NCBI GenBank assembly: GCA_029339195.1
Contig: JAPTJF010000190.1
Location: 43,328 to 107,327 of the forward strand
Length of the DNA stretch: 64,000 nucleotides
Reading direction: 5' to 3'
DNA from: Micractinium sp. NFX-FRZ
Lineage: Eukaryota; Chlorophyta; Trebouxiophyceae; Chlorellales; Chlorellaceae
The notes beneath the pieces are model-generated. The model had not been told where the DNA came from, ran no database searches, and saw nothing but the letters and a program-made list of their open reading frames with translations. The translations under genes were made by a program, and so were the position numbers. Each line of letters opens with the position of its first letter. Positions within the stretch are counted from its first letter, which is position 1. Of this stretch, positions 12,083 to 22,323 are shown in pieces.

Positions 12083-12869
12083 CCGCGGCTGGGGGGCGGC
12101 TGGCGTGGCTGTGTTTTTTGTTTGCAAACTGTGCTCACGACTGCTTGCAGCACTGCCACAGCATTGATTGGTTGGCAACTCCCACTGCGGGTCGCATTGT
12201 AAAGCATCCTTGGCCGCACACGGCAGAAGAAAGAAAGCTGTTTACAGGGAGAAGGCATCCTGCCCCCTGCCCCTTCGTAAATTCATGGCAGCGCTGACCT
12301 ATGCATCCTGATGAGTGATCAGGTGACAGACACGACCGCGGCAGTTATCGCGTTGAGCGCATGGCTAGCTGGAGGGCTCGTCTGGCTGTGGCTGGACAGA
12401 CTCTAGAAGCTCGCTGCCCAACGCCGCTCGAAGTCCAGGGAGGGCACGGGGTGCATTGTGGGTGCTTCCCACCGCCAGCCCGGCCATGCAAGGCGGCTGC
12501 GCTCTTGGGGGCGGCTGAACAGCAAGAGGCACCCCATCCCATTCTATCCAGCCCTTGCATGCGTGCCGCTCCAAGTTTCAACACAGCGGCTTGCTGCGGT
12601 AGTCAGACCAGCTCAAGATCGTAAGGAAGATTAAAGGCATGATTTAATATATAAAAAAGCCATCGTGAGAAAAGGTCATGTGTGGAGAGGTACCGGAGCG
12701 TGCAGGGTGGCACTGCGCTGGCGCCTGCACAGGCGAAGCCGGCGGTGCAGCACAGAGAGGGCGCCACAACATTGCGCACTCCCCCCATGCCCTGGCCAGC
12801 TGCTCAGTTCTGGTCTGGGTGCTTGACTTGACTTTGACGTAACACAAGCGGATTTCGAGGCAGCGGGAG
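12083..12869. other. Convergent intergenic region (3' flanks of KAT-like and F-box genes)
   Basis: 787 bp between two converging stop codons. It contains the KAT poly(A) motif and an AT-rich island at about 12630-12665 (atttaatatataaaaaag). The island may belong to the 3' end of the minus-strand gene. No further gene could be supported. Confidence 0.5.
12198..12202 (+). terminator. Candidate polyadenylation signal TGTAA for the KAT-like gene
   Basis: TGTAA about 115 bp after the stop at 12082. Motif and position only. Confidence 0.5.
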
Positions 12870-14680
12870 TCATGGTTGTGAAAGAACGAGGCGGAACCGC
12901 TGCAGGGCTGGCAGCTTCTCTGGCAGCTCCAGCACAGCATCAGGCGCCAGAGGCGGGTGGTCCAGGCAGAGGCTGTGCAGTGTGGGTGGCAGCTCCCACA
13001 AGCCGCCAGCCGCCACTGGCAGCGGCAGGGTGGGCATCTGCACGGTGTGGGGGGGTAAGAGGGATGGTGCGTGTGCTGGAGCTCTCAAGTAAGACAGACC
13101 GCGGCGTTGCCATCATAACACGCAACCGGAGGTGGTGTGGGGAGGTGTGGGTGCCCGCACGTGCCACTTGCCCTGCGCCCACCCACACACTCCCACGTGC
13201 CCGCTGGCCAACAGCGCTCTCCGGCTTGCCCCAAGGTATAACCCCAGGGTCGGGCCTCACCCCAAGGTCGGGCCTCACCCCAGGGTCGCAACGCAGCGTC
13301 AGGGAGCGCAGCACCGGCATGCGGGCCACGGCGGGCGGCAGGCGCAACAGCCGCATGCCACGCAGCGTGATGCTCAACCGTTCCAGCTTCTGCTGGCATG
13401 CCGCCAGCTTCAGTAAGCGCAATGGGAGGCCAGAGATGTAGGATTAGGAGGTGTAAACCAAGCATGACTCTATTTGCAAACTGTGCAGGCTGCGGGACAG
13501 GGACGCGGCATGCACAGCCTGCTTGCCTGCAGGCAGATGTCCACGAGAAGTACCCAGCCAAGCGCGCAACCTGGGACGCAGGATTGTGCTAGCAGCTTAG
13601 CATAGAATGCGCACTTGCCTGGATGGCGTGCTCTGCCTGCTGTGTGTTGGCGGCCTCGCTGTGCCCTGGGCAGCCCTCCAACCACAGCTCTAGCTCACGC
13701 AGCCGCGGGCAGCCGGGGCCTGCAGGCAAGCAGGCACGGCGGGACAGGCGCCGCTCACGCAAAGGCACACACACACACACACACACACATTCAGATGGTG
13801 GCAATGGCATGCAAGCACGAGGGCAGGTGCCTCAGCAGGTGTCTCTGTGCTGAGCTGGCACCCAAATAGCCTCCCCACTTGCCTGGCGGTGCTGCCAGCT
13901 GGCGCCAGGCGGTGCAGGCCAGCGGGGCGCCCTCCACCCTCAGGCAGAATCTCTCAAGGCTGGGGGCGCAGTGGGACAGGGTGCTTGCCAGTGCGAGCTG
14001 CAATGCATCGGCATCAATGCTGCAGTACATTGCGGCAAAACATGCCATCGCTGATGTCAGTGCTGGGCATTGGGGCCCGCCTGCCTTGGGTGCCTGCTCG
14101 CCTCCCTGTGCAAGTGAGCTGCAGGGGAGCACCCAGCGCCCCGCTTGCCTGGTCAGAAGAGTGCTCCAGATCAGCTGGATGGAGAGATGCTTCACCTGCC
14201 CCCTGCGCTGTGCAAACCAGCTGCACAGGGCGGCGCCGGGGCAGTGGCAGGAACCGCTGCAGCTGCCGCTCGCTCTGCAACCGCTCGCTCTGCAGCCGCT
14301 CGCTCTGCTGCTGCCAGCTGCTGTGCGACGCGCAGGCTCTGGCCAGAGGTCATCTATACGAATCACAACCTAAACAAGATGACGCCGAGCGGATGGCAGT
14401 ACTTTGGGCATGCATGCTTGTGCGCCAGGCCCGTAGCCCCACAACAGCGGCCCTTCCTGCCGGCTGCGGCAGCGGCGCCGCTGCTGCTGTGCCGCCCCAC
14501 CTGCCTACTCGCCTGTTCCCAGAGCTTGTTGGGCGGTGCAAGGACCAGCGCCTGGCGCCAATACCTGCTGACGAGGGGCAGCACGAACCGCCTGGGGTCG
14601 TGACCGCTCGGCCAGCTGCTGCTGGCGGCAGCAAGGTGTAGGGCGATTGCCTCGATGGCTGGGGCCGGCAGATGCACCAT
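12870..14680 (-). CDS. F-box/leucine-rich-repeat-like protein
   Basis: Probable substrate adaptor of an SCF ubiquitin ligase. Exons in transcript order: 14680-14501, 14369-14149, 14019-13862, 13719-13619, 13407-13279, 13037-12870; 318 residues, all phases agree. The N-terminus (MVHLPAPAIEAIALHL...RRFVLPLVSRYWR) has the F-box pattern of a hydrophobic first helix followed by LVSRxWR. Later exons carry irregular leucine repeats such as LVxHLSIQL-like VKHLSIQLIW, PSLERFCLRVEG, PRLRELELWLEG, LERLSITLRG, VLRSLTLRC and LHSLCLDH. Two introns (after 14149 and after 13619) start with GCAAG. The donor of exon 5 sits in an 18-bp tandem repeat. It is divergent to the MYND gene, with 5' ends about 0.3 kb apart. 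The F-box call rests on pattern only. Confidence 0.65.
13243..13286 (-). repeat. 18-bp tandem repeat duplicating a splice donor
   Basis: Two and a half copies of cgggcctcaccccaaggt on the plus strand. On the minus strand each copy supplies ...GGG|GTGAGG, so the F-box gene has two equally good donors 18 bases apart (exon edge 13279 or 13261). Use of the second would add six residues in frame. Confidence 0.75.
13766..13788. repeat. (CA)n dinucleotide microsatellite
   Basis: About 11 CA units in an intron of the F-box gene. Confidence 0.9.
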
Positions 14681-14993
14681 GATGTGATGTCGTGAGGTGC
14701 TGACAGCCTTGGACAGCAAGACAGTGAGCTCTTGCGCAGCTGAGCACCTTGTGGGGGCACATTCTTTCCACCCCCAACGCCCTGTGTCCGCAGCAGCCTG
14801 TTTGGAAGGCTCCTGCTGACTTCGAGAGGTCACCGCCCCTCCAGGCCCTCTCCAGCCTTCAGCACCGCTCGAAGCCAGCAGAAACGCACGCCCTCAGTCT
14901 GGCAGGCGTGCAGCCGTGAAGCAGAGCCAGTCCCTTCCACGGAACCAGCCTCGGCATGGCTGCCCAGCAGTCTGACGGGCAGGCGTTCTTCCT

Positions 14994-15710
14994 ATGCCGC
15001 CTGGAGCGGGCAGCCGCCATCCCCGCCGCCGAGCGCCCGCCCGACGTGGCAGCGTTGTGGAATCGGTGCACCTGCTGCGCGAGGCATGCGACCTGCTGCC
15101 GCTGACAGCCGAAGGCGGGCCGGCACTGTCAGCCAGCAGCTCTGCCCCTTACCAGCCGGTGCCGCTGGCTGTGCTGAAGGCAGCCCGGGCTGCACACCTC
15201 TCCGATGGGGAGCTTGTGTGCGACCGCCACTTCACACTGCATGCGGCGGCTTACTGCCAGGATTGGTCCACCATCTATCAGCGAATGGGTGAGGAGCACT
15301 GGGCCACCGAGGAATGCCTGATGAGCCTGGTCAACGCCCTACTTGTGGACAGCGATGAAGCCAAGGCCTGGCACGGCGGCATGGCAGCTGGCTTACTCCG
15401 GCTTCCCGAACAGCGCCGTAGGGTGGTCAGACAGCGGGCCGGGCCGCCCTGGGCCTGCGCCGCTGCGCGCGCTGCAAGAAGGCACAGTACTGCAGGTGAG
15501 GCCCGGCCGGGAGGGGGCTCATCTGATTGCCAGCTGCTCCTGCGCATGCACTGCGGGGCGCCTGCTGCTTTTTAAAGCTGGGCCGAACTCCGCCAGTTGG
15601 ACCACTCGTACGCTCATGCCATCGCCTGCCTGCCTCCTGTTCTGTGCCGCAGCACAGACTGCCAGCGGCAGCACTGGAGAATGCACAAGCAGGAGTGCAG
15701 CCCCGCGTGA
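14994..15710 (+). CDS. Small MYND-type zinc-finger protein, model uncertain
   Basis: The end is clear: GLRRCARCKKAQYC (15454-15493) is joined by a good GTGAGG...CAG intron (15496-15652) to STDCQRQHW..HKQEC and a stop at 15708. Together these form the second half of a MYND finger, a protein-interaction module. The first Cys pair of the module is not seen. Upstream, a long open stretch from ATG 14994 (VESVHLLREACDLL, DGELVCDRHFTL, EEHWATEECLMSL) is in a different frame. A 92-bp intron 15330-15421 with a weak GTCAAC donor joins the frames and gives 155 residues. A base error or a real frameshift is the alternative. A second ATG at 14956 opens another plausible leader in a third frame (MAAQQSDGQAFFLCRLERAA) that would need another shift. 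The TGTAA at 15948 may end the transcript. Confidence 0.5.
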
Positions 15711-16035
15711 GATGTTGGGCAAGCCTGCTCACGCTGCCCTGCAAGGAGCCAGCGTGTGCGGCATCAATTTGCCACGTCCGTGCTGGCTGCAAGGTCACAT
15801 GGTTCATCACACTCAGCCCTGCTTCTGCCTGTCCTGTGCTATGCCTGAGCCCTGCCACATGCACTAGTGCCTGTGCAGCCCACGCGGAAGCCTTCTGTCA
15901 AGTCGGTGCCACTTTCTGCTCTGCTTGCTCCTACAACACTGCCAGCTTGTAAAAAGTGATCGAAATGAGGCACGTTATTGACTCAACAGCTTGCACCTGG
16001 TCGCACTGCAGGAAGCGCCCGCTGCAGTGACCTCC
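15711..16035. other. Intergenic gap, MYND gene to ACC-synthase-like gene
   Basis: 325 bp between same-strand genes. It holds the poly(A) candidate and presumably the promoter of the aminotransferase. No other gene seen. Confidence 0.5.
15948..15952 (+). terminator. Candidate polyadenylation signal TGTAA for the MYND gene
   Basis: TGTAA about 240 bp after the stop at 15710 and 84 bp before the next ATG. Motif and position only. Confidence 0.4.
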
Positions 16036-19000
16036 ATGATTGCCGCCGCATGCTCTGCACGCCGCTGCCAGCGCGCGGCCATGCTGGCCGGCTGCCGGGG
16101 GTTTGCGGCATCAAGCGTCGGAGCCAACTTGCAAAAGCACATGCGTGTATCACTGCCAGGCGTCAGAGCATCCCAACCCGTCAGGATGAGCGCCGAGCGT
16201 GCACAGCGGAGAGGGACGAGCGCCCGCTCTACTCGGCTGCTCAAGCCGCCGCTCTCCTATATCGGGAAATTCTTACAGGCATTTTCAGAAGGACTGTGGT
16301 GCGTGTTAGGCAGCTGCCGCACGCCTAGTATACTGGCGATCACGTCAGCTTTGTGGCATTCCTTTTGAGCATTGCTGCCGAGCTCTGCTGACTGCTGACA
16401 TGTACTACACACGCAGCTTATTGCGCCACAGGCTGCCGGCCCTCGCAACTGGTCGCCCCTCTGCCGCCGCCGCCTTCCACCCGCCACCCGCCCGCCACAC
16501 CTCCCCTTCTTCCTGCCTGCCGCCGCCTCCCTGCCTGCCACCCGCCTGCCTCTTCATCCAGCTGCCCTGCTTCCGCACCTCCCACTCTCCAGGGACGCAC
16601 AGGAGCGGCCAGACGGCTGGATCCCGCTGGTGGTGGCCGAGAACAAGCTGGGGAATGGGCTGGTGCTGGAGCGGTTGGAGGCGGTGTCGGGCTTCCCCCC
16701 CATGGTCATGAACTACAGCGGGTGAGGGGGGAGAATGTAGGGAGCAGAGGCGAGGGGGCAGTGGCGCAGGTGCCTGCAATATTTACAGCGGGGTCGGTGC
16801 ACGAGGCTGTGGGGGGTGGTGGGCTGGTCCTGCCTGCTTCCCACTGCTTCCTCCCTCCCCACTGCTTCCTCCACCCCCACTGCTTCCTCACCGCTGCCGC
16901 CACACCTCACGCGCACCCTTCCTGTCCTCCGCTCCCTTCAAATTCTTTCCCCCCACTGCATTGCGAAGGGCATCCCGTAGCTTCCGGCGGTCACGGCTCG
17001 CCCGCCTCGCTCCCACCCGCCCATCCCCCGCCGTCCCCCACCTTCAACATGACGGGCATCCTTGACCTGCAGGCGGTCACGGACCCCCTCCCTGCTATCC
17101 ATGCCCCACCCACACTCCCCCCGCTTGTCCCACCCCCCGCACCCTCCCCCTCCTGCAGCATGAAGGGCATCCCCGAGCTCCAGGTGGTCATGGCCCGCCT
17201 GCTGGAGCGCTTCCTGCTGCCGGGCCACTCCGTGGACCCACAAAACATCTGCATCTCCTCGGGTGAGCAAACAGATTGGCTCTCTGACTCTCAAACTGTG
17301 TGCACACTCCCGGTTGTGGACAGGCCGCCAAATCACGTCTCCTGCTTGCAACACTCCCAGCCTGCTCGTCCATTCACCGCGACACCCCCTGCCCCTGCCG
17401 TCCCCTCCCCGGCCGCTCACCCTCCCATCCCCCACGCCATCCCACTACTTACGGCCACCCCCCACCAGGCTGCTCTGCCATCCTGGACAACCTGTTCTAC
17501 TGCCTGTGTGACGACGGCGACGGTGTGCTCATCCCGGCACCCTACTACCCAGCGTTCGACAACGACCTGCAGGTGGGGGGATCATGGAGTGTGCTGGGGA
17601 GGTCTAGCACTGCGGGTTGATGTGGAGCGAATGTGCCGGCCGGGCCGCAGGCTGGGTTGGCCCGCCGCTTGCTTTGCCTGGTCATGTATTGAACACACAA
17701 CTACACACGCTTCCTCGCCCCGTTTTGCCCACGCGCCGCAGGCCAAGTGCTGCGTGCACCCGCTGCCCTTTTACCTCACAGAGCCCAGCAGCAGCAGCGG
17801 CAGCAACGGCGACGGCGACGGCGACGGCGGCAGCGGCAGCATTCGGCAGCAGCTGGATGCTGCGGTAGCCGAGGCAGCGTCTCGCGGCATCCCTGTGCGG
17901 GGCCTGCTGGTCACAAACCCCAACAACCCGCTGGGCACTCTGTACAGCAACGAGACGATAGCAGAGATGCTGCGCTGGTGCCTGGACAACAAGGTGCACT
18001 ACATCAGGTGCGGGAGGGGGCAGGTGTGAGGGGTGCATGCATGCATGCAGGAGCGGTTGTGGCGCTGGATGGCCGGTTGTGGGAGCTGGGGCCCCCGAGG
18101 AGTGGCGGGGAGGGGGCTGCTTGTTGACAGGGCATACGCTGGAAGAAGTGAGAGGGCAGGTGTCGAGTGCGAGTCTGCAGCCAGGTCACACCGCTGCTGT
18201 TCCGCCAGTATCGCTCCCCTGACCCTCTCTGCTGCCCCCACGGCCGCCCTCCCTGGCCTACCCTCCTGGCAGCAACGCCAGCTTGCTCACCCGCTGTGGC
18301 CCCTCCTTTGGGTCCCTTCCCTCCCATGCAGCGACGAAATCTACGCCCTCTCCATCTTCAAGCAGCACGCAGCCAGCTTCACCTCCGCCATCACACTCGC
18401 CCAGCAGCTGGTGTCCCCCGCCGCCCAGGGCAGCGCCGATGCCGGTGCTGCCGCTAGCTGCGATGCCTCAGACGCCGTCAATGGTGGTGACAGCAGCGGG
18501 GCCGGCAACGGCAGCAGCGTGGCCGGCTACAGCCAGCGGCTTGTGGACTCGTACGTCCATTTGGTGTACGGCCTGTCAAAGGATTGGTGTGCCTCGGGCC
18601 TGCGGGTGGGGCTGCTGTACAGCCGCAACCAGCGCCTGCAGCAGGTGGGCGGGCGGGGTGGCGGGACGGGTGGGCAGCGTGGCGCTTGGGGCACCCAACG
18701 CTGTGGCACGTTTCCGGGCGCAGCATGGCAGTGAGGTGGGCCCTTGGTAGTGTGCCAAGGTGTGTAGGCGTGTTGCCTGCTCTGGCATCCCTGCACGCGC
18801 CTGCCCTCCCCTGACTCACCCCCTTGCCTGCCCGGCGCTGCACCCTATGCCGCACCCCCCTTGGTGTGCCACCCTTCACCCGCCCTGCCCCGCCTCCCCC
18901 TACCATCCGCCTGCCCCGCAGTCCCTCAACGCCATTGCGGCTTTTGGCGGCGTGTCCAACCACACGCAGTGGGCACTGGCGCAGGTTCTGGGAGACTTTG

Positions 19001-20073
19001 AGTGGGCCGACACCTTCCTGCAGCAGAACCAGAAGCTGCTAGAGGGCTCCTATGACGCGCTGACAGGTGGGGGGAGGCTGCTGGCTTGACAGTTGGTGGG
19101 ATTTTGGTTGGGGTGCGACGCTGCGAATGGGTAGGCAGGGCACGGCCTTACAGTGTTGCCCTGGCGAACCGTGGCGAGGTGGACAGCGGGAGGTTCGAGG
19201 CGGGGGTAACGGCAGGGCGCTGCCAGGCTGGCATGCTGCCTGGCGCGCTGGACTCTTGATGCAACTAGTGACTGTCTGTCACCAAGACCTGCCTGGTGTG
19301 TGCCCGCATGCGTGTCGCTGCGTGCTGCCGACCTCGGGGGCCCCTGTCCCCCTGCGGCAGCCACGGCTGGCAAGTAGGGGCAGATGCTCGGCGGGCCTGC
19401 TGCCAGCCAGCTCTGCCACAGCTCTGGCTCATCACTACCCCACTCACTGCCCACCATTGCCTCCCTTCTCTCCCTTCGTTCTGTGGCTGCAGGCGCGCTT
19501 GCGGAGGAGGGCATCCCCTTCCTGCCGGCGGTGGGAGGCATGTTTGTGTGGGTCGACCTTCGGTGCGCCGCCAGCTGGCCCGCCACCCGGGCCCCGCACG
19601 CCTGCCGTGCCTGCTGTGCTCGCCTGCTTGCCGCGCCCTGTTCGGCGTGTCCGGACCCTGCCTCCCCTGCGCTGCCTGCCTGCCCTGCCTGACTGCCTGC
19701 CAGCAACAGCAGCTCCGCGCTGGGGCACCCCATGCTTGCCCGCAGGCACACACCCAGCCCTCGACCTTTCCGCCACACTCTTGCGCCGGCTGTTTCTGTG
19801 CCACGTGCCCCCACACCCGCTCTCGCGCATGTTCTCCTTTTCCTCATGGATTGCAGGCGCTGGCTGGCGGAGCCGACCTGGGAGGCTGAGCTGGCCTTCT
19901 GGCAGCGCGTGTGCGACGAGGCCAAGATCATCCTGACACCTGGCAAGGACTGCCACGCGGCAGAACCCGGCTTCTTCCGCCTCTGCTTTGCCTGGATGCC
20001 GGCGGAGGCACTGCCCGAGGCAATCCACCGGCTGAGGCGCGTGCTGGCGGGCAGCGGCGTGGCGTCTGCCTAG
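16036..20073 (+). CDS. 1-aminocyclopropane-1-carboxylate synthase-like aminotransferase (ACCS family)
   Basis: PLP enzyme of the ACC synthase branch. True ACC synthases convert S-adenosylmethionine to ACC, but animal ACCS relatives lack this activity, so the reaction here is open. Exons: 16036-16298, 16593-16721, 17159-17262, 17469-17572, 17742-18007, 18332-18644, 18922-19066, 19493-19562, 19857-20073; 536 residues. Motifs in order: RPDGWIPLVVAENKLGN (ACS box 1), ISSGCSAILDNLF, APYYPAFDND (substrate Tyr), LVTNPNNPLG, DEIYALSIF (PLP Asp290), VYGLSKDWCASGLRVG (PLP Lys about 372), FVWVDLR and FFRLCFAW with the carboxylate-binding Arg. Between DEIY and the lysine there is a low-complexity Ala/Gly/Ser insertion. 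The first 40 residues (MIAAACSARRCQRAAML...) are Arg/Ala-rich without acids and look like a mitochondrial presequence. Intron 2 contains two decayed copies of the exon 3 start. Confidence 0.87.
16957..17010 (+). repeat. Decayed copy 1 of ACCS-like exon 3 acceptor edge
   Basis: tgcattgcgaagggcatccc followed by agcttccggcggtcacgg parallels the true exon start at 17154-17205 (tgcagcatgaagggcatccc). The acceptor AG has become ATT and an in-frame TAG is present. Confidence 0.65.
17043..17088 (+). repeat. Decayed copy 2 of ACCS-like exon 3 acceptor edge
   Basis: caacatgacgggcatccttg with the following cctgcaggcggtcacgg repeats the same exon start (cagcatgaagggcatccccg, ctccaggtggtcatgg). Together with the first copy and the true exon this makes three direct copies about 90-110 bp apart. 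Confidence 0.7.
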
Positions 20074-21172
20074 CGGTGGCAGGGCAGGCGCGGTGACCAG
20101 GCCTGAAGCTTGCGTGCAGGCAGAGCGGCGTGGTGCCCATGCCAGAAGGCGCATGCAGACCGGCAGCGCGGCGTGCGCCGAGGCAGGGCAGACGTCGAGG
20201 CGGGCGCAGCGCAGGCGCCGGCACGGTCGCCAGCTGCTGTGCCTGCTCAGCATTGCTCTGCACGGACCTCTGGTTTGACACAATCACCTGCAATTCACGT
20301 TTGCAAGTCCACTGCTCATGTTTTCTTGCAATTTGCAGTTATCACACTTCTGTATCACTTGAAATATGGCTGTAAGCACATGTATGATGTAAGCGATCTC
20401 TTGCACCTGGGTCTGAAGTGCTGCTTCCGGCCCTGCCCGCAGGTGTCTGCTGGCCTCCCCGACTGATTGCCCCTCGCCTATAGACCTAGCCACCTGGGAC
20501 TACCTAGCTGCAATGCATGGCTGTACGCACGTGCATGCGCGGTTGGGGAACTTTCTCGGTTGGATGCCAAGCCTTCCGAGGTGAACCTGTATGGTTGAGA
20601 GCTGGCATCCGCCTGTCAGGCTTGCAGGCACTTAGGACAGCTGCTTAAGGGTAGATGTAACTTGCTGCAGCAGGAGACACCCAAGCGCTGCTGATGCCAC
20701 AATCTGTCTTATTGAGGAGAGGTGCAGGCATGCAGGGAAGCGCCACTGCAAAGGCAGGCTGACAGGCGTGAACCGCGCAGCAAGGCGGGGCCAGGCGGGC
20801 GCCATGCAGGGCGGCCAGACCATTGCCGGCCCACCTGGCAACTCTTTCTCAATAGACTCCTGCGCAGTCTCTCCACCGGACGACGCTATTCCCAGAGCTC
20901 AGAAGTCTGTCAAGGCGCTACCGCGCGCGAGGTGGCGATCGCCGGCCTTGGAGGGCGCCGTTCGAGGTGATGCCGAGTGGAGCGGCCGACTGCAGAGCGC
21001 GAAGCAGCAGCTCAGCGCGTCCTGCTCCAGGTGCCCCGCCTTCCGCCCGCCCGCCGCTCCGGCCGCCCACCCGGCCCCCATCCCCTCGCTCGCCACGCCT
21101 CCCCTCTTGCAGGCCTTTCTTTGTATCTTGTGAGATCATCTTGTGAGGTTTAAGGCACCACTACTCCCTCTG
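20074..21172. other. Intergenic region before the ARM/MYND gene
   Basis: 1.1 kb. The first 320 bp fit a 3' UTR with poly(A) motifs. The rest probably holds the promoter and 5' UTR of the ARM/MYND gene. An ATG-started open stretch at 20804-21133 (MQGGQTIAGPPGNSF...) is in the same frame as the next gene but ends in a stop before it. It could be an upstream exon, but no convincing splice pair was found. Confidence 0.4.
20371..20392 (+). terminator. Two TGTAA polyadenylation candidates (20371 and 20388) for the ACCS-like gene
   Basis: TGTAA at 20371-20375 and 20388-20392 in a locally AT-rich stretch, about 300 bp after the stop at 20073. Confidence 0.45.
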
Positions 21173-22323
21173 ATGGACATCCCAGCCCTCGTGGAGCGCC
21201 TGCAGCACGGCAGCAGCGAGGCGGAGCAGCATGCTGCGGCCGTAGCGCTGGGCAGGCTCGCTGCTAAAGGCATCTTAGTTCAAGAGAGCATTACAGCAGC
21301 GGGAGGCATTCCTGCCCTGGTTGGCTGCCTGTGGCAGGTCCGCAGCGCAGCCCTGCTTGAGGCAGCTGCAGCGGCACTGGGCACGCTTGCCTGCTGCGCA
21401 GCCGGCGAGGCAGCCATTTCAGAAGCTGGCGCCATGCCCGCGCTAGCACAGCTCATGGTTGTGCTGCTGGAGAGAGGCGCCAGCGAACAGGCGGAAGCCT
21501 CCGCAGCTGGCGTGCTAGCAAACCTCCGCCTGCCAGAGAGCCGCTCAGCCATAGTAGCTGCAAATGGCATCCCTGCGCTGCTGCACTTCCTTCAGCACAG
21601 CAGCAGCGAGACAGGTCAAGAGAACGCCGCTCAGGCGCTGCTTAACCAGTGCTTGGACGGCCCCGAGCAGCATGCTGTGGTTGCCGCAGCAGGCGGCATT
21701 CCTGTGCTGGTGCGGTGCGGCCTCGAGTCGCGCTCTGAGAGTGCTCAAGGCCTGATAGGTCTGGCGCTCTCTACTCTTGCCAGGAGCCCAGACCACAGGG
21801 CAGCCATCGTTGCCGCCAGGCGTGCGCTCAAGCACGGTGACGGGCCAGCAGCAGGGGAGGCAGAAGAGAAGGCCGCCGTGCAGCAGGCTGAGGCGCCTGC
21901 ATCCGCCGGAGCGCCTGCTGCGCTAGGGGCCTCTGCCGCACCCCGGGTGTGCGCGGCTGAGGGCTGCGGCAACACCCAGCGCCTGAAACGCTGCAGCGGG
22001 TGAGTCGGCAACAGCACAGGGCATGGGATGGGTTTGCACAAAACAGCAGATTGCTGACTGAGCCCTCTCCCTGTTGAAGCCCTTTACTTGGCCCAACAGT
22101 GTATTCTCCAGCTACTACACTAGCCCGCCATGTAGGTCAGGGTATGCCTACTAACATCCCACTGTACTGCCCCCGCCGACCTGCTTCCCCACCTGCCTGC
22201 AGGTGCCGGGTGGTGCGGTACTGCAGCGAGGCGTGCAGCCACGCAAGCTGGAAGGCACACAAGCGCGAGTGCCGCCGCCTGCAAGCTGCCGCGGCTGCCA
22301 GTCACACGTCTGGCACTGCCTGA
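21173..22323 (+). CDS. Armadillo-repeat protein with C-terminal MYND zinc finger
   Basis: Likely protein-protein interaction scaffold; no enzymatic function is visible. Exons 21173-21999 and 22203-22323 (315 residues). Residues about 1-215 consist of tandem armadillo-like helices with the typical phrases AAGGIPALVGCL, EAAAAALGTLAC, EAGAMPALAQLM, ASAAGVLANL, ANGIPALLHFL, ENAAQALLN and AAGGIPVLVRCG. An Ala/Glu-rich linker follows. The MYND finger is split by the intron: C-x4-C (VCAAEGCGN), then LKRCSGCRVVRYCSEACSHASWKAHKREC, shown here only by its Cys/His pattern. All seven Cys and the His are present. The ATG was chosen because it directly precedes the first repeat. The architecture is common in green algae. 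Confidence 0.88.

Noticed and set aside
16722..18029. 435-codon open frame on the plus strand
   Set aside because: It joins introns 2-5 of the ACCS-like gene with some exons in the right frame; the spliced model gives the conserved protein.
20804..21133. Possible upstream exon of the ARM/MYND gene
   Set aside because: Open and ATG-started in the same frame, but no convincing donor/acceptor pair joins it to 21173 and it lacks recognisable features.
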